DNA of 59,856 bases from Bradyrhizobium valentinum (GTDB taxonomy: Bacteria > Pseudomonadota > Alphaproteobacteria > Rhizobiales > Xanthobacteraceae), in the NCBI RefSeq assembly GCF_001440405.1, contig NZ_LLXX01000015.1:1-59856 (forward strand), read 5' to 3'. Shown here one piece after another: positions 26,907-35,931 of the stretch (position 1 is the first letter of the stretch; every line of letters begins with the position of its first letter). A program made the translations under genes and the position numbers. The notes beneath the pieces were generated by a model. The model was not told the origin of the DNA. It ran no database searches and worked only from the letters and a program-made list of their open reading frames with translations.

Positions 26907-28214
26907 CTATTCCTCCTCCTCGTCCTCTTCCTTCGCCGGTCCCTTGTACGCAATGCCCCGGATCACGGCGGCATTGCCGAACTTCTTCCGTAAGTTGTCC
27001 ATCGCGCGCTCGGCGTGGGCCGAGCGGCGGTCGAGCATGTCGGTGTCGTCTCCTTGCGATTCTTCGCGCAGCGCGCTGACGCCCGTGCCCATCAGGCGGA
27101 AAGCGGTGCCGTCGATTTCCTTCGCCAGCATTTCGCGCGATACCGCAAAAATCTTCGCGGCGAGCTGGGTTGGCGCCTGAATTGATTGCGAGCGGGTGCG
27201 CTGCCTGAAATCGGCGGTCTTGAGCTTCAGCGTGATGGTGCAGCCTGCGAGATTGCCGTTCTTCAGCCGTGCCGACACCTTCTCCGACAGCCGCCACAAC
27301 AGCCGTTCCAGCGTGGCGAAATCCCTGATGTCGGTTTCGAACGTGGTCTCGCTCGAAATCGTCTTGGCGCCGCGGTCCGGCACCACGCTGCGGTCGTCGA
27401 TGCCGCGTGCCAGCCGCCACAGCCTGCGGCCTTCGCCGCCAAATTGCTTCATCAGCTCGACCTCGTCGCCGCGTTGCAGGTCCGCAATGGTGCGAAAACC
27501 CCGCTGCACGAGCTTCTCCTGGGTCGCAGGGCCGACGCCGTAGATGAACCTGACCGGCTTGTCCGCGAGCATCGCGCGGGCCTCGACCTGATCGAGCGCG
27601 GCAAAGCCGCGCGGCTTGTCGAGATCGGAGGCGATCTTGGCCAGGAACTTGTTGCAGGACAGGCCGACGGAAACTGTGATCCCGATGTCGCGTTCGACGT
27701 CGCGGGCAAAGCGCGCCAGCACTTTTGCCGGGATCATGCCGTGAACGCGCTGCGTGCCGGCAAGATCCAGGAAAGCCTCGTCGATCGACAGCGGTTCCAC
27801 CAGCGGCGTCAGCGTCTGCATGGCGTGGCGCACCTCGCGGCCGACGCGGACATATTTCGTTATGTCGGGCGGGATCACGATCGCCTGGGGGCAAAGCGCC
27901 AGCGCCTTGAACATCGGCATCGCCGAGCGTACGCCATAGGTTCGCGAGACGTAGCAGGCGGCCGAGACCACGCCACGTTTGCCGCCGCCGATGATCACGG
28001 GCTTGTCGGCAAGTTCCGGATTGTCGCGCTTCTCCACCGTGGCGTAGAAGGCGTCGCAATCGATATGTGCCAGCGTCAGCGAAGGCAGGGCGTGATGGCG
28101 GACAAGGCGCGGGGAACCGCATTCGCCGCATCGCCTGGCCTTGATATCGAGGTCGCCGAGACAATCCCGGCAGAAAGCGCGCGGACCGTCAGAGGATGCC
28201 GCGTGCGCGCTCAC
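26907..28214 (-). CDS. dinB: DNA polymerase IV (Y family) with N-terminal zinc-ribbon
   Basis: A 435-residue translesion polymerase. The palm motifs are intact: HIDCDAFYA (Asp52, metal-binding) and SIDEAFLD (Asp145, Glu146). Before them, CRDC...CGEC (Cys15, Cys18, Cys29, Cys32) forms a likely zinc ribbon, a feature of many rhizobial DinB proteins and absent from E. coli. The C-terminus is a run of Glu/Asp rather than a recognisable beta-clamp motif. It overlaps the DUF3572 gene by 4 bp. I see no clear GTTC-N7-GTTC LexA box ahead of the operon. Confidence 0.93.
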   Translation of the reverse strand: MSAHAASSDGPRAFCRDCLGDLDIKARRCGECGSPRLVRHHALPSLTLAHIDCDAFYATVEKRDNPELADKPVIIGGGKRGVVSAACYVSRTYGVRSAMPMFKALALCPQAIVIPPDITKYVRVGREVRHAMQTLTPLVEPLSIDEAFLDLAGTQRVHGMIPAKVLARFARDVERDIGITVSVGLSCNKFLAKIASDLDKPRGFAALDQVEARAMLADKPVRFIYGVGPATQEKLVQRGFRTIADLQRGDEVELMKQFGGEGRRLWRLARGIDDRSVVPDRGAKTISSETTFETDIRDFATLERLLWRLSEKVSARLKNGNLAGCTITLKLKTADFRQRTRSQSIQAPTQLAAKIFAVSREMLAKEIDGTAFRLMGTGVSALREESQGDDTDMLDRRSAHAERAMDNLRKKFGNAAVIRGIAYKGPAKEEDEEEE

Positions 28215-28510
28215 GGCACGTCGCGCTCCCAGTCCGGGTCACCGAGCACCTGGCGGGCGGCGGCGATATTGGTCGGATGCAGTTGCGAAGCGTTCGCAAA
28301 CGCCTTCACGGTCGCGTCGTCGCGCATCACGAAATCGAGCACAGACGCCAGAAATTGCGGGTCGGCCGCAGCCGTTCGCAACGTCTCCGGACCGATGCCG
28401 CTTTCGGCCAGGAACAGGCCAAGCCTTTCAGGATCGCCGGCAATGAAACTCAGCGCCTGAACTGCAACGATTTCAGCCACTTCGCGGGGGTTGTGAACAG
28501 GCTTTTTCAA
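28211..28510 (-). CDS. DUF3572 family protein
   Basis: A 99-residue helical protein of the alphaproteobacterial DUF3572 family, unknown function. Family features are ALSFIAGDPERLGLFLAESG and FLASVLDFVMRDDATVKAF. It is soluble with no membrane segment. It overlaps dinB by 4 bp (ATGA-type coupling), a pairing conserved in Rhizobiales, and it is divergent from divK across 229 bp. That gap contains the palindrome TAACCGGTTA at 28624-28633. Confidence 0.9.
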   Translation of the reverse strand: MKKPVHNPREVAEIVAVQALSFIAGDPERLGLFLAESGIGPETLRTAAADPQFLASVLDFVMRDDATVKAFANASQLHPTNIAAARQVLGDPDWERDVP

Positions 28511-28739
28511 TAGATGGGTTTGCCTTTCCGTTAACTTATGGTCTCTAATTTGGAACCATCATGCCCGAGTCTACGCTGTGTGTTCAATAACTGGACCGCT
28601 TCGTAAAACTTGGCGCATCGATTTAACCGGTTAGAGCGAACTTGGCGCTAGTTTGAATTCACTTTTCGACAAGCCCGGGCGGCGGTGCTGAAGTACTGAA
28701 AGGCCGGACTTGTTTCCTGAAGATGAGGGGAGGGACGGG

Positions 28740-29105
28740 ATGGCAAAAACCGTCCTGATCGTGGAGGACAACGAGCTCAACATGAAGCTCTTTCGCGACC
28801 TGTTGGAGGCGCATGGCTATCAGACCTCGGGGACCAGCAACGGTTTCGAGGCGCTCGATCTCGTCCGCAAGCTGCGTCCTGATCTGATCCTGATGGATAT
28901 CCAGCTTCCGCAAGTGTCGGGTCTCGAAGTGACGCGCTGGATCAAGGACGATCCGGAGTTGCGCGCCATTCCGGTGGTTGCCGTCACTGCCTTTGCGATG
29001 AAAGGCGACGAAGAGCGCATCCGCGAGGGCGGCTGCGAGGCGTATTTGTCCAAGCCAATTTCCGTCGGCAAGTTTATTGAAACCGTGCGGCGCTTTATCG
29101 GGTAG
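28740..29105 (+). CDS. divK: Single-domain response regulator DivK
   Basis: A 121-residue receiver domain without an output domain. In Caulobacter, DivK carries polarity information between PleC/DivJ and DivL to control CckA-CtrA and the cell cycle. The acidic pair (Glu9-Asp10), phospho-acceptor Asp53 ([11 protein letters not shown]), the conserved Thr ([10 protein letters not shown]) and Lys (LSKPIS) are all present. The ATG at 28740 has GGGAGGG 7-13 bp upstream. pleD follows after 12 bp, the same order as in Caulobacter. Confidence 0.95.
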   Translation: MAKTVLIVEDNELNMKLFRDLLEAHGYQTSGTSNGFEALDLVRKLRPDLILMDIQLPQVSGLEVTRWIKDDPELRAIPVVAVTAFAMKGDEERIREGGCEAYLSKPISVGKFIETVRRFIG

Positions 29106-29117
29106 GAGTGAGTTTCG

Positions 29118-30491
29118 ATGTCTGCGCGTATCCTTGTCGTCGATGACGTCCCAGCGAACGTCAAGCTGCTGGAAGCCCGCCTGTCGGCCGAATATTTCGA
29201 CGTGCTGACGGCTTCGAACGGTGCCGAGGCGCTCGACATCTGCGCCCACTCCGAATGCGACATCATCCTGCTCGATGTCATGATGCCCGACATGGACGGT
29301 TTCGAGGTCTGCCGCCGGCTGAAATCCAACCCCGCCACGCATTTCATTCCGGTGGTCATCGTCACGGCGCTGGACAGCCCGTCTGATCGCGTTCGCGGGC
29401 TGGAAGCCGGCGCCGACGATTTTCTCACCAAGCCGGTGTCCGACGTGGTTCTGATCGCGCGCGTTCGGTCTTTGACGCGGCTGAAGATGATGACCGATGA
29501 GCTGCGCATGCGCGCCATCACCTCGCTTGAGATCGGCATGGAGGCGCCCGAGCGCAGCGCGATCGCCGACAAGGGCGTCGGTGGGCGGGTCCTTTTGGTC
29601 GACGACCGGCCGTCGTCCTACGAGCGGTTGGCGCCGATCCTTTCCGCCGAGCACACCGTCGACGTCGAAATCAATCCGGCCGAAGCGCTGTTTCACGCCG
29701 CCGATGGCAATTACGATTTGCTGATCGTTTCGCTCAGCCTGGAAAATTACGACGGCCTGCGGCTGTGCAGCCAGGCGCGCTCGCTGGAGCGCACCCGCCA
29801 GTTGCCGATCCTCGCCATCTCTGACGCCGACAACAATGCGCGTCTGCTCCGCGGCCTCGAAATCGGCGTCAACGACTATCTGTTGCGCCCGGTCGACAAG
29901 AACGAACTGCTGGCGCGGGCGCGCACCCAGATCCGCAAGCGGCGCTATACCGATCATCTGCGCGACAACGTGCAGAACTCGATCGAAATGGCGATCACCG
30001 ACGCGCTGACCGGCCTGCATAACCGCCGCTACATGGAAAGCCATCTCTCGACGCTCGCCGAGCAGGCCTCGAGCCGCGGCAGGCCGCTCGCGCTGATGAT
30101 CCTCGATATCGACTTCTTCAAATCCATCAACGACACCTACGGTCACGACGCCGGCGATGACGTGCTGCGCGAATTCGCGGTGCGCATCCGCAAGTCGATC
30201 CGCGGCATCGATCTCGCCTGCCGCTATGGCGGCGAGGAGTTCGTCATCGTGATGCCGGAAACCGATATCCAGGTCGCCGGCATGGTCGCCGAGCGCCTGC
30301 GCCGCTCGATCGCCGGCGAAACTTTTGCCGTCAACAAGGGCACCAAGCGCATCGACGTCACGATCTCGATCGGGCTGGCGACGCTGGACCACAAGGACGA
30401 GCCCGTCGCCGACGTGCTCAAGCGCGCCGACATCGCGCTCTATCGCGCCAAGCACGACGGGCGCAACAGGGTGGTCTCGACGGCGGCGTAA
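29118..30491 (+). CDS. pleD: Diguanylate cyclase response regulator PleD
   Basis: A 457-residue protein with two receiver domains and a GGDEF domain; it makes c-di-GMP from GTP at the stalked or old pole. REC1 (1-120) has the phospho-acceptor Asp53 in LLDVMMPDMDG. REC2 (about 155-275) is a degenerate adaptor with LIVSLSLENYDG where the Asp would be. The active site is GGEEF (about 371-375), preceded by the allosteric inhibitory site RGID. It is co-transcribed with divK. A 30 bp-arm palindromic repeat follows the stop and may terminate transcription. Confidence 0.95.
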   Translation: MSARILVVDDVPANVKLLEARLSAEYFDVLTASNGAEALDICAHSECDIILLDVMMPDMDGFEVCRRLKSNPATHFIPVVIVTALDSPSDRVRGLEAGADDFLTKPVSDVVLIARVRSLTRLKMMTDELRMRAITSLEIGMEAPERSAIADKGVGGRVLLVDDRPSSYERLAPILSAEHTVDVEINPAEALFHAADGNYDLLIVSLSLENYDGLRLCSQARSLERTRQLPILAISDADNNARLLRGLEIGVNDYLLRPVDKNELLARARTQIRKRRYTDHLRDNVQNSIEMAITDALTGLHNRRYMESHLSTLAEQASSRGRPLALMILDIDFFKSINDTYGHDAGDDVLREFAVRIRKSIRGIDLACRYGGEEFVIVMPETDIQVAGMVAERLRRSIAGETFAVNKGTKRIDVTISIGLATLDHKDEPVADVLKRADIALYRAKHDGRNRVVSTAA

Positions 30492-30499
30492 GCCACCAC

Positions 30500-30620
30500 C
30501 GTCGTCCCTGCGAACGCAGGGACCCATACTCCGCGGCGCTAATTGGGTTACGAGCCGTCTACCGTTCGTGTGCACATGAGAGATCACGCGGTATGGGTCC
30601 CTGCGTTCGCAGGGACGACG
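30500..30620. repeat. Palindromic element, family B copy 1
   Basis: Perfect 30 bp inverted repeat arms (30500-30529 and 30591-30620) surround a 61 bp spacer. Each arm is itself a hairpin built from GTCCCTGCG / CGCAGGGAC. The spacer contains GGCGCTAATTG, closely matching copy 2 at 31901-32017. It sits between pleD and the convergent serine hydrolase gene. Confidence 0.9.
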
Positions 30621-30633
30621 ATAGATTGGTGCC

Positions 30634-31860
30634 TCACGCCGACGCGCGCATCCCTTCGGCGTCCTGCTTCACCGCCTCATACGCCAGCCGTTTGAACTCG
30701 AACGAGAACGGGTGAACGAACGACATCTGACGCTGCGCCATCATCACGCCGGCCATGTTGCGCTTTGGCGAGATCCACCATTGGGTGCCGGCGACGCCGC
30801 CCCAGTAGAGTTCACCTGACGCGTCGGGGTGATCGAACGCCGAAGGCTTGAGGATCAATCCGCCGGCGAGGCTATACGCCTTGCCGGGCTGTTCGCCCAT
30901 CAAGGCAAAGCGGATCCACTGTCCCTCAGGCAACTGGTTAGTCATCATCTGCGCGATCGTCTCCGGCTTGAACAGGCTCGGCCCGCCCGGTAGCAGGCTT
31001 CGGATCAATGCGACCATGTCGGGCAGCGTTGAAACCAGTCCGCCGCCGCCATTGAGCCGTGCGATGGGGCTCAGATAGGCGCCGGGGAACGGCGCGTTGT
31101 CGGTTCGGGTCAGGCCTGGCTTCATCGGGTCCATCAGGTCCGCGCCGGCATAGTACGCAACGAGCCGTGCCTGATCCTTTTCCGGCACCAGGAAGCCGGT
31201 GTCGACCATGCCGAGCGGATCGAAGATGCGCGCCCGGATGAATTTATCAAAACTCTGGCCGCTGATGACCTCGACCAGCCGCGACACGACGTCCGTGGCG
31301 AGCGAATATTCCCACGATGTGCCGGGATGATAGATCAGCGGCAAGCCGGCCAGCACGTCCACCATGTCAGCCAGCGTCGTCATGGGATTGTGGACGCCGC
31401 GGTCGTTGAGGGCCTTGAAGATGGTCGTGCCCGGATCGAAAAAGCCGTAGCTCAGGCCGGAGCTGTGGCTCAGGAGCTGACGGATGGTGATCGAGCTCTT
31501 CGCCGGCTCGGTGTCATCAAGCGACGCGGCCCCTGGGCGCAGGACCTTTCGATTTCCAAGCTGCGGAATAAATTTTTCGATCGGATCGTCGAGCTTGAGT
31601 TTGCCTTCCTCGAACAGCAGCAGCGCGGCGCAGGAGGTGACCAGCTTGGTGTTGGAAAAGACGCGAAAGATGTGATCGGTGCGGAGCGGCACCTGCGCTT
31701 CCTTGTCGGCCCAGCCGACACAGTTCACGTCGACGAGGTCGCGTCCGACCATGACCGCCCAGGAAATGCCTGATAGCAGGTTGTTGTCGACATAGCGCTG
31801 CATCGCCGCCTGCGCCGGTTTGAAGTCGTAACCGTTGGCGGTGACTTTCAGATCTTCCAT
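30634..31860 (-). CDS. Serine hydrolase, beta-lactamase/esterase family VIII type
   Basis: A 408-residue protein of the class C beta-lactamase/penicillin-binding fold used by esterases of family VIII. SNTK supplies the SxxK nucleophile motif (about residue 73), and YSLATDVVSRLVEV holds the Tyr of the second motif (YxL instead of YxN, common in this group). No signal peptide is visible, so it is probably cytosolic. The ATG at 31860 has GGGAGCG upstream. The gene is bracketed by two near-identical palindromic elements. The natural substrate is unknown. Confidence 0.85.
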   Translation of the reverse strand: MEDLKVTANGYDFKPAQAAMQRYVDNNLLSGISWAVMVGRDLVDVNCVGWADKEAQVPLRTDHIFRVFSNTKLVTSCAALLLFEEGKLKLDDPIEKFIPQLGNRKVLRPGAASLDDTEPAKSSITIRQLLSHSSGLSYGFFDPGTTIFKALNDRGVHNPMTTLADMVDVLAGLPLIYHPGTSWEYSLATDVVSRLVEVISGQSFDKFIRARIFDPLGMVDTGFLVPEKDQARLVAYYAGADLMDPMKPGLTRTDNAPFPGAYLSPIARLNGGGGLVSTLPDMVALIRSLLPGGPSLFKPETIAQMMTNQLPEGQWIRFALMGEQPGKAYSLAGGLILKPSAFDHPDASGELYWGGVAGTQWWISPKRNMAGVMMAQRQMSFVHPFSFEFKRLAYEAVKQDAEGMRASA

Positions 31861-31900
31861 GGTCGCTCCCTTTGCCGTCATGTTCTTGCGCGGCTTTTTG

Positions 31901-32017
31901 GTCGTCCCTGCGAAAGCAGGGACCCATAACCACCGGCGCTAGTTGTGAAGAAGGTAACTACCACATCGCCTGACTGAAAGGCCACGGCGTATGGGTCCCT
32001 GCTTTCGCAGGGACGAC
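31901..32017. repeat. Palindromic element, family B copy 2
   Basis: Perfect 28 bp arms (31901-31928 and 31990-32017) surround a 61 bp spacer containing GGCGCTAGTTG. It is nearly identical in arms and spacing to copy 1 at 30500-30620. It lies 41 bp upstream of the serine hydrolase start codon and 13 bp after the TetR stop. Confidence 0.9.
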
Positions 32018-32030
32018 AGCGGAGGGTGCC

Positions 32031-32648
32031 TCAAGAAGCCGACCTTGGCCGCCGTTTCTTTGCCGTACGTTTTTTCTGCCGATCAGCCGCACCCACCTTC
32101 ACGCCCGCATTCTTCAACAGCACCGTTGCCGCTTCCTTTGCCGCCCGCGCCATCGCGGGATCGTTGCGGACGAGATCCTGCGCGATCGAGCCGTCGACGA
32201 GCAACGCAAGCTGTGTCGCAAGCGCTTCTGCCTCTGCGATGCCGAGCTGCGCCAGCAGGTCGCGAAACCAGAGGCGGCGGCTTTCCTTGAAGGCGACCGC
32301 GATCTTGCGCACCGACCGGTCTTCGCCGAGTTCGGCAACCGCATTGACGAAGGGGCAGCCACGAAAATCTTTTGCCGAGAAGCGCCGTTCCAGCGAATCG
32401 AAAGTGCCGAGAATCTGCTCGACCGGCGATTTGTCTGATGGACGCGGAGCCACAAAGCGCCGCGCCAGATAGGCCGAGATCAGCGCGTCCTTGGATGGGA
32501 AATGATTGTAGAGCGTGCGCTTGCTGATGCCGATTTCAGCCGCGATGGTGTCGACGCCGACCGCGCGAATTCCTTGCAGATAGAACAGCCTATCCGCGGT
32601 TTCGAGAATCCGGTCCTTCATGTCAGGTTTGGCGGGCAGGGTAGCCAT
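32031..32648 (-). CDS. TetR/AcrR family transcriptional repressor
   Basis: A 205-residue regulator. The N-terminal HTH reads AAEIGISKRTLYNHFPSKDALI (spread over about 34-56), followed by a ligand-binding helical domain. The C-terminal 20 residues are Lys/Arg-rich. The ATG at 32648 is where the family begins. It is divergent from an MFS transporter, with a perfect 11 bp-arm palindrome between them, so it very probably represses both itself and the transporter and is released by the pump substrate. Confidence 0.92.
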   Translation of the reverse strand: MATLPAKPDMKDRILETADRLFYLQGIRAVGVDTIAAEIGISKRTLYNHFPSKDALISAYLARRFVAPRPSDKSPVEQILGTFDSLERRFSAKDFRGCPFVNAVAELGEDRSVRKIAVAFKESRRLWFRDLLAQLGIAEAEALATQLALLVDGSIAQDLVRNDPAMARAAKEAATVLLKNAGVKVGAADRQKKRTAKKRRPRSAS

Positions 32649-32696
32649 GCGAATGCGTGGGTCACCGTTGCTTGACAGCAGCGCCCCCTTATAGCC

Positions 32697-32720
32697 TAGG
32701 TACACAGGTCTGTGTACCTA
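32697..32720. promoter_or_regulatory. TetR-type operator in the tetR / MFS divergent promoter
   Basis: Perfect inverted repeat with arms TAGGTACACAG and CTGTGTACCTA around two bases, 48 bp from the regulator start and 61 bp from the transporter start. Size, symmetry and position are those of a TetR-family operator. Confidence 0.8.
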
Positions 32721-32781
32721 TTTCAGATGTCAATTGCAGGACGCGGCATTCGAATCGCACCCCTTAGGGAGAATAAAAACA

Positions 32782-34014
32782 ATGGCCCTGCTGCAAATCC
32801 TGCGTCCGACGCTTCCCATCCTGATCGGTGCGTCCATCATGCTCACACTCAGCATGGGGCTGCGGCAGTCGCTCGGCATTTTCATGCAGCCGCTGACGCA
32901 GGACATCCGGATTTCGATTTCCGACTTCACGCTGGCGATCGCGGTGCAAAATCTCGCCTGGGGATTTTTGCAGCCGCTCGCCGGTGCGTTGACGGTGCGC
33001 TACGGTTTTCGGGCCATCATGGTGGCGGGCGCGCTGCTCTATGTTGCCGGCCTTGCCTTGATGGCAGGCGCGAACGGCTTTCTCAGTGTCATGATCGGCG
33101 GCGGTGTGTTGATCGGCACGTCGCTGGCGTGTACCGCGGCAGCTATCGCGATGTCGGTAGCGGCCCGCGCGGTGCCTGCGTCGGTGCGCTCGACGGTGCT
33201 CGGCCTGGTGTCGGGCGCGGGATCGCTCGGCGCGCTGCTGTCGGCGCCGATCGGGCAGATGCTCAATGAAGGGTACGGCTGGCGAATAGGTCTTGCAGGC
33301 TTCGTGGTGCTGTCGCTGCTGATGATTCCGGCGGCCTGGTATGCGGGCAGGGTGGACAAGATCCCGCTGCCCAAACCCGCGGATGACGAAATCGGCGGCA
33401 CTTCGGCCGGCGTCGCGACCAAGATCGCATTCTCCAACGCCTCGTTCGTGGTGATGACCGGCGCCTATTTCGTCTGCGGCATGCAGCTCGTCTTTCTCAC
33501 CACGCATCTGCCGTCTTATCTGGCGATCTGCGGGATGGACCCGATGCTGAGCGCGCAGACGCTTGGCATGATCGGCGGCTTCAACGTGCTCGGCAGCATC
33601 TTGTTCGGCTGGGCCGGCGAACGCTGGAACAAGCTGGCGCTGCTCGGCGGCATCTATATCTTCCGCTCGATCGCGCTGGCCTGGTATTTCACGCTGCCGC
33701 CGACGCCCGCAACGACGCTGCTGTTCGGCGCCATCATGGGCTTTCTGTGGATGGGCGTAGGCCCGCTGGTCGCGGGCGCAGTCGCCGAGATGTTCGGCCT
33801 GAAATGGCAGGCGATGATCCAGGGCCTCGCCTTCATGAGCCACCAGGTCGGCAGCTTCCTCGGCGCCTTCGGGGGCGGGGTGCTGTACGACGCGCTCGGC
33901 TCCTACACCATGGCGTGGCGGATCGGCGTCGCGCTGGGCTTGGCCGGTGGCATCATCCAGGTCGCATTCGCGCTGATCCGGCCGAGCGGGCCGCCGCAGA
34001 TGCAGACGGCGTAG
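32782..34014 (+). CDS. MFS transporter
   Basis: A 410-residue, 12-helix major facilitator. Helix 1 is LLQILRPTLPILIGASIMLT; the loop between helices 2 and 3 carries the weakened motif VRYGFRAIM. The overall form (GLRQSLGIFMQPLTQDI) is that of the YbfB/CynX/OFA-like group of MFS proteins rather than a known drug pump. The ATG at 32782 has GGGAG 12 bp upstream. It is regulated, by inference, by the divergent TetR protein. The substrate is unknown. Confidence 0.9.
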   Translation: MALLQILRPTLPILIGASIMLTLSMGLRQSLGIFMQPLTQDIRISISDFTLAIAVQNLAWGFLQPLAGALTVRYGFRAIMVAGALLYVAGLALMAGANGFLSVMIGGGVLIGTSLACTAAAIAMSVAARAVPASVRSTVLGLVSGAGSLGALLSAPIGQMLNEGYGWRIGLAGFVVLSLLMIPAAWYAGRVDKIPLPKPADDEIGGTSAGVATKIAFSNASFVVMTGAYFVCGMQLVFLTTHLPSYLAICGMDPMLSAQTLGMIGGFNVLGSILFGWAGERWNKLALLGGIYIFRSIALAWYFTLPPTPATTLLFGAIMGFLWMGVGPLVAGAVAEMFGLKWQAMIQGLAFMSHQVGSFLGAFGGGVLYDALGSYTMAWRIGVALGLAGGIIQVAFALIRPSGPPQMQTA

Positions 34015-34036
34015 GGCGTCGACTCCATCGCCAGCC

Positions 34037-34083
34037 GTCATCACCCGCGAAGTGTTTGGTCGTTGGTCAAGCCGGGCGATGAC
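34037..34083. repeat. Degenerate short palindromic element
   Basis: GTCATCACCCG (34037-34047) and CGGGCGATGAC (34073-34083) are complementary apart from one base. It is probably a short or decayed member of the extragenic palindromes seen elsewhere in the window. Confidence 0.5.
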
Positions 34084-34112
34084 ACTTATGCGTGGAGCGG
34101 CCATGCCGGGCG

Positions 34113-34142
34113 CAAACAAAAACGGGGCCCGAAAGGGCCCCG
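34113..34142 (-). terminator. Intrinsic terminator of rpmG
   Basis: An 8 bp stem CGGGGCCC / GGGCCCCG with a 4-base loop. On the minus strand it is followed by TTTTTGTTTG, downstream of the ribosomal protein gene. Confidence 0.88.
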
Positions 34143-34171
34143 CCAAAATCCGTCAGCGATGCGCTTACGAA

Positions 34172-34339
34172 TTACTTGATCTTCGATTCCTTGAACTCGA
34201 CGTGCTTGCGCGCGACCGGGTCGTACTTCTTCTTGACCAGCTTGTCGGTCATGGTGCGCGAGTTCTTCTTGGCGACGTAGTAGAAGCCGGTATCCGCCGT
34301 GGAAACGAGCTTGACCTTGATGGTGACCGCTTTGGCCAT
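34172..34339 (-). CDS. rpmG: 50S ribosomal protein L33
   Basis: A 55-residue basic ribosomal protein of the large subunit, at the E-site. The sequence [20 protein letters not shown] is typical of the alphaproteobacterial form. The zinc-binding cysteines of the C+ paralogue are absent, so this is the C-minus type. The start at 34339 is the family start; a longer open frame upstream is not coding. It normally sits close to pleD and rnr in Rhizobiales; here both sides are expanded by accessory genes. Confidence 0.97.
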   Translation of the reverse strand: MAKAVTIKVKLVSTADTGFYYVAKKNSRTMTDKLVKKKYDPVARKHVEFKESKIK

Positions 34340-34527
34340 GTTCAGAACCTCAAATATGGGGATATCAGGCGCCGGCCAAATCGGCCTGCATTTGCCGCGC
34401 AAACTAGCTTCTGATCGCCCAAAGTCAAGGTTTTCGGGGCAAAAACCGGCCAGATTCGAGGTGGAATCCATGTTTTTGCGCGTATTCTGATCGCAAAACC
34501 GGTGTCCACTTTTGCGGAATACGGGCG

Positions 34528-35853
34528 TTAACCCTCAAAGAACCGGTTTTTCGGCCTCGGCAGCCCCAGATTCTCGCGCAGCGTCTTGCCCTCGTACTCT
34601 TTCCGGAAAATCCCGCGCTTCTGCAGTTCCGGCACCACCTTGTCGACGAAATCGTCGAGCCCTTCGGGGAGGAACGGGAACATGATGTTGAAGCCGTCGC
34701 TGCCGCGGCTCATCAGCCATTCCTCCATCTGGTCGGCGATGGTTTGCGGCGTGCCGACAAAGGACAGACCGCCATAGCCGCCGACGCGCTGGGCAAGCTG
34801 GCGCACCGTGAGCTTGTCGCGCGCGGCGGCATCGACCAGGCGCTGGCGGCCGCTCTTGCTGGCGTTGGTTTCGGGGATCGGCGGCAACTGGCCGTCGGGA
34901 TCGAAGCCGGAGGCATCGGTGCCGAGCTGCACCGAGAGCGAGGCGATGGCGCTGTCGTAATGCACCATGCTGTCGAGCTTTGCTCGCTTCTCTTTTGCTT
35001 CTTCCACGCTATCGCCGACCACGACGAAGGCGCCGGGCAGGATCTTCAGGTGTTCTGGGTTGCGCCCGATCTTCTCCATGCGGCCCTTGATGTCGGCGTA
35101 AAGCTTCTGTCCGTCGGCGAGGCTGCCGCCGCCGGTGAACACGGCTTCCGCCGTCTCCGCCGCGAGCTGCTTGCCGTCCTCGGATGCGCCGGCCTGCACG
35201 ATCAGCGGCCAACCCTGCACGGGGCGGGCGATGTTGAGCGGCCCGCGCACGGACAGATATTTTCCTTTGTGATTGAGCACATGCATCTTCGCCGGGTCGA
35301 AATAGAGCCCGGCCTCGACGTCGCGCACGAAAGCGTCGTCGGCAAAGGAATCCCAGAGGCCGGTGACCACGTCATAGAATTCGCGCGCCCGCTTGTAGCG
35401 TTCGGCATGCTCCATGTGATCGTCGAGCCCGAAATTGAGCGCGGCGTCCGGATTGGAGGTGGTGACGATATTCCAGCCCGCGCGCCCACCAGAGATGTGA
35501 TCGAGCGAGGCGAAGCGCCGGGCGACGTGATAGGGCTCGTCGAACGTCGTCGATCCCGTCGCAATCAGGCCGATATGTTCGGTGGCGCCGGCCAGCGCGG
35601 ACAGCAGCGTGAACGGTTCGAACGAAGTCACCGTGTGGCTGCGCTTGAGCGCATTGATGGGCATGTTCAGCACGGCAAGATGATCGGCCATGAAGAAGGC
35701 GTCGAACTTGCCGGCCTCGAGCTTCTGGATCAGTTGCTTGATGCGCGGGAAATTGAAATTGGCATCGGGCCATGCGCCGGGATAGCGCCACGCGCCGGTG
35801 TGGATGGATACCGGCCGCATGAACGCGCCGAGCTTGAGTTGCCGCTGTGCCAT
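34528..35853 (-). CDS. LLM-class flavin-dependent monooxygenase (NtaA/SnaA/DszA type)
   Basis: A 441-residue luciferase-like TIM-barrel oxidoreductase of the two-component type that uses FMNH2 supplied by a separate reductase. Members oxidise nitrilotriacetate, EDTA, dibenzothiophene sulfone, dimethylsulfide and similar compounds. The features are [16 protein letters not shown] at the start, [37 protein letters not shown], and [11 protein letters not shown] near the C-terminus. No reductase or transporter is adjacent. Its promoter region holds a palindrome over the -35 element. The substrate cannot be assigned. Confidence 0.92.
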   Translation of the reverse strand: MAQRQLKLGAFMRPVSIHTGAWRYPGAWPDANFNFPRIKQLIQKLEAGKFDAFFMADHLAVLNMPINALKRSHTVTSFEPFTLLSALAGATEHIGLIATGSTTFDEPYHVARRFASLDHISGGRAGWNIVTTSNPDAALNFGLDDHMEHAERYKRAREFYDVVTGLWDSFADDAFVRDVEAGLYFDPAKMHVLNHKGKYLSVRGPLNIARPVQGWPLIVQAGASEDGKQLAAETAEAVFTGGGSLADGQKLYADIKGRMEKIGRNPEHLKILPGAFVVVGDSVEEAKEKRAKLDSMVHYDSAIASLSVQLGTDASGFDPDGQLPPIPETNASKSGRQRLVDAAARDKLTVRQLAQRVGGYGGLSFVGTPQTIADQMEEWLMSRGSDGFNIMFPFLPEGLDDFVDKVVPELQKRGIFRKEYEGKTLRENLGLPRPKNRFFEG

Positions 35854-35931
35854 TGCCCCGTTTCCGTCGCTGTTATTGTTGGGAAAGAGATAGGCACGGG
35901 CAAGGGCGACGCCATTAGGGGCACGCAGAAG

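Noticed and set aside
28511..28739. LexA (GTTC-N7-GTTC) box ahead of DUF3572-dinB or divK
   Set aside because: I read this gap on both strands and found no pair with correct spacing; only the dyad TAACCGGTTA at 28624-28633.
28659..30587. 642-codon open frame antisense to divK-pleD
   Set aside because: It covers two well-defined genes on the other strand and a palindromic repeat; no family features.
30500..30620. Family B palindrome as a CRISPR repeat or insertion-sequence end
   Set aside because: Only two copies, each a self-complementary element with no spacers between repeated units, no transposase and no target-site duplication seen.
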